DNA of 64,000 nt from Maricaulaceae bacterium EIL42A08 (GTDB lineage: Bacteria > Pseudomonadota > Alphaproteobacteria > Caulobacterales > Maricaulaceae): assembly GCA_024178355.1 (NCBI GenBank), contig JAMZNZ010000001.1:124001-188000 (forward strand), in the 5' to 3' direction. Below are positions 35,708 to 44,270 of the stretch, piece after piece. A program made the translations under genes and the position numbers. The notes under the pieces are model-generated. The model was given only the letters and a program-made list of their open reading frames with translations. It ran no database searches and was not told the origin of the DNA. Position 1 is the first letter of the stretch. Every line of letters starts with the position of its first letter.

Positions 35708-37654
35708 TTAGTTCACGTGGGCCATGTGGTGGAGCCACTGGCGGTGGCGTTCATAGTGGCGGATGAGGTCGCGGATCACCTGCTCTGTGGTGTAGCCATA
35801 AATGCAGTAATGCTGGCCCCCTTCAGCGAGGAAAACCTCGCCGCGTGAGTAGAGTCCCGAATTGCGGCCAGCTTCGCCCGGAGCCTCTTCGTCGTCATAG
35901 TTCTTCAGCATTATGCCATAGACGAAGTCCGGCTGGTCGCCATGGTCCACGGTGATCGACACCTCGTCCTCGGCTGTATCAATCCTTGAGCTCAAACCCT
36001 GACGTTCAAGTTCCGGGATGACAGCCTCAAAGGCCGGAACAACCTCTTCCTTCATCCATTTGCGGATATCTGCCTGGGTTGGCGTAGTGAACATCAGGCC
36101 GATGCGCGTCTTCCAGGAGACGCCCGTGCCCTCTACAGGCAGCTGGGCTGCGGTCTTGATGCCGGCTCGCCTGGCGGTCTCTTTCGACCAGGCGCGGATG
36201 AGCCCGATGAAGGCCAGGAAGATCACGATGGTGAAGGGCAGCGCGGCAGCAATTGTTGCTGCCTGCAGCGCGGCAAGTCCGCCCGCCAGCAACAGCGCTG
36301 AGGCGACCAAGCCTTCAGTCACCGCCCAGAAGAAGCGCTGCCAGACCGGCGGGGTCAGCGTGCCGCCAGAGGCCAGCGTGGATTTGACGAGAGATCCAGA
36401 GTCAGAGCTGGTCACAAAGAAGGTTGTCACCAGAATGATCGCCAGCACCGACGTGATGCCACTGAGTGGAAGCGTATCGAGGAAGGCAAACAGGGCCGCC
36501 GACATATTGCCGCCCGCAACCGCCGCCAGCGCGGGAGACGCCGCATCGGCGAGCGCCTGTTGCAACGCTGAATTCCCGAACACCGTCATCCACAGGAAGG
36601 TGAACAGGGTCGGGCCAAATATCACGCCGAAGACAAATTCGCGGATGGTTCGGCCCCGCGAGACACGCGCGATAAACATGCCGACAAACGGGCTCCAGGA
36701 GATCCACCAGCCCCAGTAGAAGAGCGTCCAGCTATTGATCCATTCGGTCTCGCCATAGGCTCCGACCCGGAAGGTCAGATCGGCGAGCTGGCTGACATAT
36801 TCACCAATATTCTGGACATAGGCGCTAATCAGGAAGAGCGTCGGCCCGGCGATCAGGGCAAAGGCCAGAAGCGCAATGGCGAGATAGAGATTCCACTCGC
36901 TCAAACGTTTGATGCCCGCATCGAGGCCAGCCAGCACCGAGGTGGTGGCAATGATCGTGATGATGATCACGAGAATGACCTGGATGTTGGTGCTCACTCC
37001 GATGCCGAACAGGGTATCGAGCCCGGAGTTGATCTGCGCGACACCAAAGCCCAGAGAGGTCGCGACGCCAAACAGCGTCCCCACAATCGCCACCACGTCG
37101 GCGGCATGGCCAATCGGTCCGTAAATGCGATCACCAATCAGCGGATAAAGCGCGGAGCGAATGGTCAGTGGCAAGCCGTGACGGAAGGAGAAATACGCCA
37201 GGCTCAAGCCAACAACCGCGTAGGTTGCCCAAGCGTGGATACCCCAGTGGAAGAAGGTGAGGACGATCGCTTCCTGGGCCTTTTCCGGCGTTCCTGGCTC
37301 GCCATAGGGCGCGTTCAGGAAATGCTCCAGCGGTTCGGCAACACCGAAGAACATCAGGCCAATGCCCATGCCGGCTGAGAACAGCATCGCAAACCAGGCC
37401 ATGAAGGAGAAATCGGGCTCGCTATCATCAGGCCCCAGCTTCAACCGCCCCCAGTCGGAAAACGCGACGATGATGGATCCCACAAGGAAAACGCCCACCC
37501 CTACAGAGTAGAACCAGCCCACATTGGTGGTGATCGTGTCGCGCAGCCAGGCAAACAGCTCCTCAGCCTGATCCCCGGCGATGATCGCGTAGGCCACACC
37601 GCCAAAGGCGATAACGGCAGCGGGGATAAAAACGGCGGGTTCAAACTTCTTCAT
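35708..37654 (-). CDS. BCCT family betaine/choline/carnitine transporter
   Basis: A 648-residue inner-membrane symporter. Twelve hydrophobic helices fill residues ~8-520. Family blocks are clear: AMLFSAGMGIGLMFFGVAEP, HWGIHAWATYAVVGL, and the substrate-site region FYWGWWISWSPFVGMFIARV followed by SRGRTIREF. The GMGIGLMFFG form is found in proton- and sodium-coupled members. A ~130-residue soluble C-terminal domain with charged helices could sense osmolarity, as in BetT-type proteins. Substrate may be glycine betaine, choline, DMSP or a relative. It lies 21 bases downstream of the sulfotransferase gene, so the two are probably co-transcribed. Confidence 0.93.
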   Translation of the reverse strand: MKKFEPAVFIPAAVIAFGGVAYAIIAGDQAEELFAWLRDTITTNVGWFYSVGVGVFLVGSIIVAFSDWGRLKLGPDDSEPDFSFMAWFAMLFSAGMGIGLMFFGVAEPLEHFLNAPYGEPGTPEKAQEAIVLTFFHWGIHAWATYAVVGLSLAYFSFRHGLPLTIRSALYPLIGDRIYGPIGHAADVVAIVGTLFGVATSLGFGVAQINSGLDTLFGIGVSTNIQVILVIIITIIATTSVLAGLDAGIKRLSEWNLYLAIALLAFALIAGPTLFLISAYVQNIGEYVSQLADLTFRVGAYGETEWINSWTLFYWGWWISWSPFVGMFIARVSRGRTIREFVFGVIFGPTLFTFLWMTVFGNSALQQALADAASPALAAVAGGNMSAALFAFLDTLPLSGITSVLAIILVTTFFVTSSDSGSLVKSTLASGGTLTPPVWQRFFWAVTEGLVASALLLAGGLAALQAATIAAALPFTIVIFLAFIGLIRAWSKETARRAGIKTAAQLPVEGTGVSWKTRIGLMFTTPTQADIRKWMKEEVVPAFEAVIPELERQGLSSRIDTAEDEVSITVDHGDQPDFVYGIMLKNYDDEEAPGEAGRNSGLYSRGEVFLAEGGQHYCIYGYTTEQVIRDLIRHYERHRQWLHHMAHVN

Positions 37655-37675
37655 TGGATGTCCTTTAGGGAGTCC

Positions 37676-39676
37676 CTATTGGTCGCGTCGCCAGTCGGTG
37701 AGCGTGGGGCCGAGCGCGTCTTTCAACGGGTCGAGCCAGGCCTCATACGGCCTCCAGGCCTCAAGGCCCTTGGTATTGATTGGCTGGCGCACCTGCTCGG
37801 AGCTGGCGGTGCGCACCTCTCGCTTTGTCTCATGGAAGTTGATGCAGGCCTCTTCAAAGTCCAGCCCGCAATAGTCGAGGATGCGGCGAACCTGGGCTTC
37901 TGTGTCGCTGACAACATCTTCGTAGATCACGCGCAGCACGGCACCGGGCATAACCGCATCCCAGTGGTCCATGAGATCCACATAACCGCGGTAGTAATGG
38001 CCAATTTCTTCAAGCCCGTAGGTGAATTCCTGACCCTCTGCAAACAGCTGCTTGAAGCCGGAAAAACAACAGCCGAGCGGGTCGCGGCGCGCATCAATAA
38101 TCTTCGCATTGGGAAGGATGAGCTTGATCATCCCGATATGCCGGAAATTATTCGGCATCTTGTCGGTGAAGAAGGGCGCATCCTTGCGGTGCACCGCTGT
38201 TTCATCAAGATAGCGCTGGCCAAGTTCCTGAAGCTTTTCAGGCTCAAGGTCATTGAGAATGCGCGGATATTTGGTGCGGTCAGAGAGTTTATCACGGCCA
38301 CGCAGATGCTGACTCAGCGCGATGATATTGGGCAGCTCCAGCGTGCCGTCCACCTGACTGTGGCTGGCCAGGATCTGCTCCAGCAGGGTGGAGCCTGCGC
38401 GCGGCAAACCGACGATGAAAATGGGATCTGATGCCGAATTGCCCTTACCAGCCTGCTTTTCAAACATAGCTGGCGTACAGAATTCTTTCTGCGCGGCAAA
38501 CTCAGCTTCCATCTGGTCGGTTGTGTACCGGGTTTGCAGCTTTTTCAGGCTGTTGCCACGCTGATAATACTCAAATGCGGCCTGATAGGCTTTGCGATCT
38601 TCAGCCGCCTTGCCCAGGGCAAAGCACAGATTGATACGGTTCGGCAGGGTCTGGCCCGGCGCAGCCTCAGCGGTGCGCATCGCCTCAAATTCATCATCGG
38701 AAAAGTTATAGGTTTTCAGATTGGCAAGGGCATACCAGGCGTCCCCGTGACTGGGCGCAGCCTTTGTGGCCTGCTTGTAGGACGCAACCGCATCGTCTGA
38801 CTTGCCCCAGGTTTTCAGCGCGTGACCGCGCGAGGTCAGGGTTGCCGGGTCTTCCGGCACGCGCTCCAACACGGCATTAAACAGCGCAACCGCGCCATCA
38901 TAATTGCCGGTCTGCATCCGCTCGATCGCGAGCTGGGAGGTGAAAACCGGGTTATCCGGATCGCGCCTGTGCAGGATTTCAGCCTGCGCGAGCGCTTTTT
39001 CGAATTTCTGGCGTTTACGCAGGATGCGCATGTAGTCGATGCGAGCCTCGACATTGTCCGGCTCGAACTCCACTGCGCTTTCCAGCAGAAATTCAGCATC
39101 CTCCAGAACGCCGAGTCGGTTACCCACCTCCGCCAGAAGGCGCATGGCCTCTACGTCACGCGGATGGCCCTGTAGCAAGTGACGACACAGCCCTTCAGCC
39201 TTCAACAGGCGGTTTTCATACAGGTGATGGGTCGCGGCCTGCAGCTCTCGCGGCATCTTGCGGACTCGCTCCGCCTGGGCGTAAGCGGTATTAGCGTCCG
39301 CAACGCGGCCCTTTTTATGAAGAATATCAGCCTGAGCGGCCCACGCGGCATGGAGCCCTGGATTGGCGCGCACCGCAGCCTGATAACAGGCAAGCGCCTG
39401 ATCCAGATCACCGCTATCACGATAAAGATGAGCTTCTTCCTGGAGGCCACGGCCGAAGTCTGGTGCAACCTGGCTCAACTGCCGGAGCGTCTTGGAAGCC
39501 TCGTCAAGGCGCTTGAGATACCGATAGCAGACCGCCTTCATGTAAAGGCCATCGGCGTGGTCAGCCTGAACCGCCAGTACGCCATCCAGCGCTCCAAGCG
39601 CGCGGGTAAAATCACCCGCCTGCATGGCGCTTTGCGCGGCTTTCAGGCCATCTGCCATTTCTGGCGTCTCGTTCAA
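37676..39676 (-). CDS. TPR-repeat sulfotransferase
   Basis: A 666-residue two-domain protein. Residues ~1-400 contain around ten tetratricopeptide repeats (for example ALACYQAAVRANPGLHAAWA and AVASYKQATKAAPSHGDAWY). The C-terminal third is a PAPS-dependent sulfotransferase: the 5'-phosphosulfate loop PIFIVGLPRAGSTLLEQIL near residue 420, and the 3'-phosphate region KIIDARRDPLGCCFSGFK. It should transfer sulfate to a substrate presented by the TPR part. The start is a TTG at 39676 with AGGGGAC six bases upstream; ATG 39658 is a weaker choice. It sits between a TonB receptor and a BCCT transporter on the same strand, a recurring receptor-TPR-sulfotransferase pairing in marine alphaproteobacteria as far as I recall. 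Confidence 0.9.
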   Translation of the reverse strand: MNETPEMADGLKAAQSAMQAGDFTRALGALDGVLAVQADHADGLYMKAVCYRYLKRLDEASKTLRQLSQVAPDFGRGLQEEAHLYRDSGDLDQALACYQAAVRANPGLHAAWAAQADILHKKGRVADANTAYAQAERVRKMPRELQAATHHLYENRLLKAEGLCRHLLQGHPRDVEAMRLLAEVGNRLGVLEDAEFLLESAVEFEPDNVEARIDYMRILRKRQKFEKALAQAEILHRRDPDNPVFTSQLAIERMQTGNYDGAVALFNAVLERVPEDPATLTSRGHALKTWGKSDDAVASYKQATKAAPSHGDAWYALANLKTYNFSDDEFEAMRTAEAAPGQTLPNRINLCFALGKAAEDRKAYQAAFEYYQRGNSLKKLQTRYTTDQMEAEFAAQKEFCTPAMFEKQAGKGNSASDPIFIVGLPRAGSTLLEQILASHSQVDGTLELPNIIALSQHLRGRDKLSDRTKYPRILNDLEPEKLQELGQRYLDETAVHRKDAPFFTDKMPNNFRHIGMIKLILPNAKIIDARRDPLGCCFSGFKQLFAEGQEFTYGLEEIGHYYRGYVDLMDHWDAVMPGAVLRVIYEDVVSDTEAQVRRILDYCGLDFEEACINFHETKREVRTASSEQVRQPINTKGLEAWRPYEAWLDPLKDALGPTLTDWRRDQ

Positions 39677-39727
39677 GTATGTCCCCTGCGCGTCTGGCGC
39701 GTCTTTTGGTCCAGTCTGCGGACAGGA

Positions 39728-39755
39728 AAGCGCCCCGCCGATTGGCGAGGCGCTT
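39728..39755 (-). promoter_or_regulatory. Intercistronic hairpin between TonB receptor and sulfotransferase
   Basis: Read leftward: AAGCGCCTCGCC-AATC-GGCGGGGCGCTT, a 12-bp stem with one G-T pair. No U-run follows, so it may be a partial terminator, processing or stability element that sets receptor expression above that of the downstream genes. Confidence 0.7.
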
Positions 39756-39806
39756 GTTACCCTGCCCGTTTACACGGTCGCGAACAACCGCAGGCGGTGT
39801 TGAGCC

Positions 39807-42422
39807 TTAGTAGCTCACACCGAGGCGGATGCCATAGGTGCGCGGACGGATGACCGTCTGGCGCTGGACATCGTTGATGAAGTTGTTGGCAATCACACCA
39901 TTCTCATTGGTGACGTTGTCAACAAATACCTCAACCGACCACTGAGAAGCGGTCACCCCCGTGCGAAGACCAAGCGTGGTGTAGCTCGGGTTCGGTGCGG
40001 CGTTGATCTCGATGATATCCGAACGGCTTTCGCCGGAGTAGATCGCCTGAGCCTGAACATGGGCCATGCGGGCATTGCCCAGATCCCACTCATAACGAGC
40101 ACGGGCATTCAGCTGCAAGCCTGGGGCAAAGGCCAGTTCCTCGCCAGCGACCACATCGTTGGTCGGGGTCAGAACTTCGGTGATCTCTGAGTCCAACATT
40201 GAGAACGAGCCGGTCAGCGTCAGGCCAGGAATGTCCATCGGCGCATAGGTCACGTCACCTTCAATACCCATCAGCTCTGCATTCGCCGCATTGTCGGAGA
40301 AGAAGAGGTTGGTGATGGACGGGTCGAAAATCGTCGTCTGAAGATTTTTGATGTCCACGAAGAAGGCATTACCGTTGAAGCGAACCTGATCGTCAGCAAG
40401 GTCCAGCTTCCAGCCGAGCTCATAGTTGGTCACTTCGTCGGTATCCAGAACAAACGGAACCACAAAGCCATTGGCACCTGGAGCACCACCAGGACGGTTC
40501 AACAGACCCGGACGGAAGCCTTCTGAATAGGTCGCGTAGAACATCATGCCGCTGCGCGGAGTCCAGTTACCGGTGAGCTTGAAGATTGCACCGTCGGTCG
40601 CGGCCACATCTGGCGCGCGAGCGGCGTTGAATATCTGCTCAGCCTGAGACTGGGACAGAAGCGGGTCAATCGCCAGAATATCAGCCACCGACTGGGTGTC
40701 GTTGTAGGTGATGTGGCGGCTGGTGTCACAGGTCCCGATGAAGGTGTACTGGCCATCGCCGTTATAAAGGTCGGAAATATCCGTACCAAAGGCGTTCGCG
40801 TCGGTTCCGCCAGAGTTACAGAACGACCCGTTCGCAGACCCTTCCAGGTCCACTTCGATGTCGTAATAGCGTGCGCCGGCCACGATAGAGAAGGTCGGGG
40901 TCAGATCGTAAGCCACCTCACCGAAGAGACCAAACTGATCGTCAGTACGACGGATGTCGTTACGGAAGATCACACCGGCCGGGAACGGACCTGGATCAGA
41001 AATATAACCCGTCATCTGCGGGAAGTTCGGCGCAAACGGACCAAACGGATCGGCAAAGGCCGAGCTGAAATAGGTAAAGTCGTTACGCTCTTTCACCTCG
41101 GTGGAGGAGTAGAACACACCTGCGGTCAGGCGCAGGTCGCGGTCCTGAGGTGTGTTGAAGCGGAATTCATGGCTTTCAACCGCGGTCTCGGTGAACGAGT
41201 CCACGACGGAACCTGGATCATAACAGGTGCCCGACGGAGCAGCAGCACCAGGATAGGTCACCGAGCCGTCACAGGTGTAGTACGGGAAGTACTGACCCAC
41301 GAACATATACTCGGTGTAATCCACAACCTGGTCGCTCTCGCGGTCGGTGTAGGCACCCGTGTAAACCACATCCAGCATCGCCAGACGGCCTTCAAGCGTC
41401 CACGAGAAGTTCGTGAACTCGTCTTCCAGGCTATCCTCCTCATAACGCTGGATTTCCCAGTCGTTGAGGTCAGGGTCCTGGAAGAAGACACCATCGGCTT
41501 CCAGCTCTTGCTGCATCACCGATGCAGTCAGACGCCAGTCTGCATTAAATTCATAGCGGCCAGACACGCGAAAACCGGTGTACGTAGCGTCGTTGAAATC
41601 TTCCTCAACGATGCCAGCGTTGTTGGCATCAATGAAGGTTACGCCAGACAGGTCTGCGCCAGCCTGGAAACCTGCACGAACACTAGAAACCGGCACACCG
41701 TTGTCGCGGACCGTACCGGCCGGACGGAAGCGCGCGGAGCGCGAGGTGTTTACCGTGCCTGGAACATTGTCGATGAAGCCCCCCTGGCGATCCCAGAAGG
41801 CGACGCCACGAACGGCAAACTGCTCACCGATCGGCAGGTTGACGACAGCTTCAAGGCTTTGGCTGTCTTCAGCGTCCTCAGTGAACTCGTAGCCGAAGTT
41901 TGCAGAGGCTGAATACTCGCCCAGCACCGGCTTGTTGGTGATCATGCGAACCGTACCGGCCTGCGATGACGCACCGAACAGGGTGCCCTGCGGTCCAGGC
42001 AGAACCTCGACACGCTCCAGGTCAACCGCATAGACGTCCAGGTTACGACCCGGCTGCGCCAGCGGCTGCTCATCGAGATAGAAAGCAACGTTTGGAGCCA
42101 GACCAGCCACACCAGCGGTGGTCAGGTTCGGCGTGGTGGATGCCAGACCGCGGATATAGATGGTGTTTTGGCCAGGACCGCCGCCACCAGCGGTCACGCC
42201 AGAAAGCTGCACCAGATAGTCTGTGAAGACGTCCACGTCATTTTCTTCAAGCGCGCGTGAGTCCAGCGCAGATACGGCCACGGGAATGGTCTGGGAGTCA
42301 GACTCCACTTTGGTCGCCGTCACCGTGATGCGTTCCACCTGAGCACTGGCTGCGCCACCAGCGGCGAATGCCACGGCTGCTGAAAGCATCGTCGTCGCAA
42401 GAGCGTGTTGCTTGAAGGTCAT
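39807..42422 (-). CDS. TonB-dependent outer-membrane receptor
   Basis: An 871-residue receptor. The signal peptide ends at AASAQ (residue ~28) and the TonB box ERITVTATKV follows directly. The plug shows NTIYIRGLASTTPN, VAFYLDEQPLAQPGRNLDVY and VEVLPGPQGTLFGASSQAG. The long barrel ends in YGIRLGVSY. The plug has PGPQGTLFG where RGPQGTLFG is usual. Four Cys occur in two extracellular loop regions (TCDGS...GTCYD and SFCNSGG...GTCD), unusual for barrels and possibly disulphide-linked. The downstream TPR-sulfotransferase and BCCT genes share its strand. Ligand unknown; sequence type resembles receptors for glycans or modified small molecules. Confidence 0.93.
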   Translation of the reverse strand: MTFKQHALATTMLSAAVAFAAGGAASAQVERITVTATKVESDSQTIPVAVSALDSRALEENDVDVFTDYLVQLSGVTAGGGGPGQNTIYIRGLASTTPNLTTAGVAGLAPNVAFYLDEQPLAQPGRNLDVYAVDLERVEVLPGPQGTLFGASSQAGTVRMITNKPVLGEYSASANFGYEFTEDAEDSQSLEAVVNLPIGEQFAVRGVAFWDRQGGFIDNVPGTVNTSRSARFRPAGTVRDNGVPVSSVRAGFQAGADLSGVTFIDANNAGIVEEDFNDATYTGFRVSGRYEFNADWRLTASVMQQELEADGVFFQDPDLNDWEIQRYEEDSLEDEFTNFSWTLEGRLAMLDVVYTGAYTDRESDQVVDYTEYMFVGQYFPYYTCDGSVTYPGAAAPSGTCYDPGSVVDSFTETAVESHEFRFNTPQDRDLRLTAGVFYSSTEVKERNDFTYFSSAFADPFGPFAPNFPQMTGYISDPGPFPAGVIFRNDIRRTDDQFGLFGEVAYDLTPTFSIVAGARYYDIEVDLEGSANGSFCNSGGTDANAFGTDISDLYNGDGQYTFIGTCDTSRHITYNDTQSVADILAIDPLLSQSQAEQIFNAARAPDVAATDGAIFKLTGNWTPRSGMMFYATYSEGFRPGLLNRPGGAPGANGFVVPFVLDTDEVTNYELGWKLDLADDQVRFNGNAFFVDIKNLQTTIFDPSITNLFFSDNAANAELMGIEGDVTYAPMDIPGLTLTGSFSMLDSEITEVLTPTNDVVAGEELAFAPGLQLNARARYEWDLGNARMAHVQAQAIYSGESRSDIIEINAAPNPSYTTLGLRTGVTASQWSVEVFVDNVTNENGVIANNFINDVQRQTVIRPRTYGIRLGVSY

Positions 42423-42735
42423 GGGATCTCCGTTGGAAATTTACGTTGCTCCGTACCTATGCGACCGGCGGTCGCAAGGCCACCATTCCTTCGTGTTGAA
42501 AACAGTGAGAAATCGAAATCTGCAACAGCCCGCCGCAAACAAGGGAACCAAGTTACTGAATTATTTATATTTTAACCACATGTTGCTCTGTCGCAACACC
42601 TCACAGAGCTATGAGCTCTAAGCAATTTCGAGGGAGACGTTTGGGTATATTTTCTTGAACTCAACGGAATCAATGGATTGCGGTTATCAAAGCCTGACAA
42701 GGTGACTAATATCAGGCCATGAGAGTGCTGTTTCG
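42423..42735. other. 313-base AT-rich divergent regulatory region
   Basis: Shared upstream region of the TonB receptor and marR. It holds an AT-rich block with TTAT-N7-TTAAC at 42561-42576 (one base from a CtrA site) and an inverted repeat at 42581-42598. No gene seen. Confidence 0.5.
42581..42598. promoter_or_regulatory. Inverted repeat, possible operator
   Basis: TGTTGC-TCTGTC-GCAACA, perfect 6-bp arms, 160 bases upstream of the TonB receptor start and 140 upstream of marR. No matching regulator is proven. Confidence 0.4.
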
Positions 42736-43245
42736 ATGATAGATCACGACGCCATACTGATCGCCCTGCGACGAATTACGCGCGCCATTGATCTGCAATC
42801 CAAGCGTCTAATGAAGACGACCGGGCTGACGGCACCACAGCTCGTCATCCTTCAACTCTTAAAGCGCGAAGGCGTGCTGTCTTCCGGAGCGATTGCCCGC
42901 GCGGTTCTACTCAGCCAGGCGACCGTCACATCAATTGTCGAGCGCCTGGAACGGGGAGGCCTCGTCAAGCGCCGACGCGGCGAAACCGACCGACGGCAGG
43001 TCTTCGTGGAACTGACTGAAGAAGGCCTTGCCAAGATGGAGGCCGCGCCTGAGCTTTTGCAAGCCGGGTTTGTGAAAGCCTTCGACAAGCTGGAAAGCTG
43101 GGAGCAGCACATGCTGATCGCCTCGGTCGAGCGTATCGCAGAGCTAATGGATGCCGAAGACCTTTCAGCCTCTCCCATTCTGGACGTTGGCGAATTTGAA
43201 ATGCGCGATGGCGCAGCCCTGTCCCCAGCTTCAGAGACAGAATAA
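42736..43245 (+). CDS. MarR family transcriptional regulator
   Basis: 169 residues with the winged-helix fold of MarR: LTAPQLVILQLLKREG, the recognition helix region SSGAIARAVLLSQATVTSIV, ERLERGGLVKRR and the wing GETDRRQVFVELTEEG. It acts as a dimer on inverted-repeat operators and is usually released by a small ligand. The acidic C-terminal tail (after residue 145) is extra. The stop overlaps the start of the CorA-type gene (TAATG), so the pair is coupled. It may control its own operon and the divergent TonB receptor; that is inference from position. Confidence 0.92.
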   Translation: MIDHDAILIALRRITRAIDLQSKRLMKTTGLTAPQLVILQLLKREGVLSSGAIARAVLLSQATVTSIVERLERGGLVKRRRGETDRRQVFVELTEEGLAKMEAAPELLQAGFVKAFDKLESWEQHMLIASVERIAELMDAEDLSASPILDVGEFEMRDGAALSPASETE

Positions 43246-44204
43246 TGAACCGGCCTGCCCCTCTCTATGCCTACGATATTCGAACCGATGGCAGTGCAAT
43301 AGCGCTGGACGACATCCAGTCCGCACTGCATTCCAGCGCGCGCTATCGCTGGCTTCACTTTGACCTGCATGAGGCAGGTGTGCGCGACTGGATCGAGGCT
43401 GAAACTGATCCGCTGGTCGCCGAAGCGCTGACCCGGGAGGACACGCGTCCACGCTGCACGCCTCATGGCAACGGCATGATCATCATTCTGCGCGGCGTGA
43501 ACCTCAATCCGAACAGCGAGCCAGAGGACATGGTTTCGATCCGCCTGTTCGTGACGCTCGAGCGCATCATCTCAACGCGGATCAGAAAGCTGATGGCGGT
43601 GACACGCCTGAAAGAAAGCATCGAGGCGGGCCAGGCTCCAGCGGACCCCAGCCGCTTTATAGCCCTTCTCGGTAAAGGCCTGACAGAGCGTATGGATCCG
43701 ATCGTGAGTGGCCTCTCCGAGCGGATTGACGAGCTTGAGGAAAAAAGCCTGGACCGCACGAGTGGTCTTCGCACCGAGCTTGCGGATATCCGCCGCATCA
43801 CAATTGCCCTTCGCCGTTATGTCTCGCCACAAAAAGAGGCGCTTTGGAAGCTGGCACAAGGACATGGCGATGTGATCGCTGGCCCCGCTTTGGCCGCGCT
43901 GCGTGAAACCGGTGACCAGGTGACCCGGCTTGTCGAAGAGCTGGATGCAGTGCGCGAGCGCAGCGCGATCCTGAACGACCAGCTGACCGACAAGCGCGCC
44001 GAGGAAATGAACGCCACCATGTTGCTCCTGTCAGTGGTGGCCGCAATTTTCCTGCCCCTGGGATTCCTGACGGGTCTGCTCGGCATCAATGTCGGAGGAA
44101 TGCCGGGCGCAGACTACACGATCGCCTTCTGGCTGGTCTGCGGGCTTTGTTTGGGGATCGCAGCGATTCTGATGTGGCTGTTCAAGCGACGTGGGTGGAT
44201 CTGA
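43245..44204 (+). CDS. zntB: CorA/ZntB-type divalent cation transporter
   Basis: A 319-residue membrane protein. The large N-terminal cytoplasmic funnel domain ends in long helices (residues ~130-255, rich in Glu and Arg), followed by two transmembrane helices, TM1 (MLLLSVVAAIFLPLGFLTGLL) and TM2 (IAFWLVCGLCLGIAAILMWLF). The pore motif is GIN (GINVGGMPG) rather than the GMN of magnesium channels, which is the ZntB type; family members move zinc or other divalent ions. Its start overlaps the marR stop by one base. The symbol is by family, not proven orthology. Confidence 0.85.
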   Translation: MNRPAPLYAYDIRTDGSAIALDDIQSALHSSARYRWLHFDLHEAGVRDWIEAETDPLVAEALTREDTRPRCTPHGNGMIIILRGVNLNPNSEPEDMVSIRLFVTLERIISTRIRKLMAVTRLKESIEAGQAPADPSRFIALLGKGLTERMDPIVSGLSERIDELEEKSLDRTSGLRTELADIRRITIALRRYVSPQKEALWKLAQGHGDVIAGPALAALRETGDQVTRLVEELDAVRERSAILNDQLTDKRAEEMNATMLLLSVVAAIFLPLGFLTGLLGINVGGMPGADYTIAFWLVCGLCLGIAAILMWLFKRRGWI

Positions 44205-44270
44205 CTGCGTCTGATTTGGCTTAGAAGACCAGCGCCCTAGCTCATTCGTCTTCATCAGGACGAAAGAGCC

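Noticed and set aside
23499-37654. A choline-to-betaine pathway from GMC enzyme, aldehyde dehydrogenase and BCCT transporter
   Set aside because: The aldehyde dehydrogenase is of coniferyl-aldehyde type, not BetB, and the BCCT gene lies 9 kb away in another unit.
40713-41912. 399-codon open frame on the plus strand
   Set aside because: Antisense to the third TonB receptor; no start signal and no protein features.
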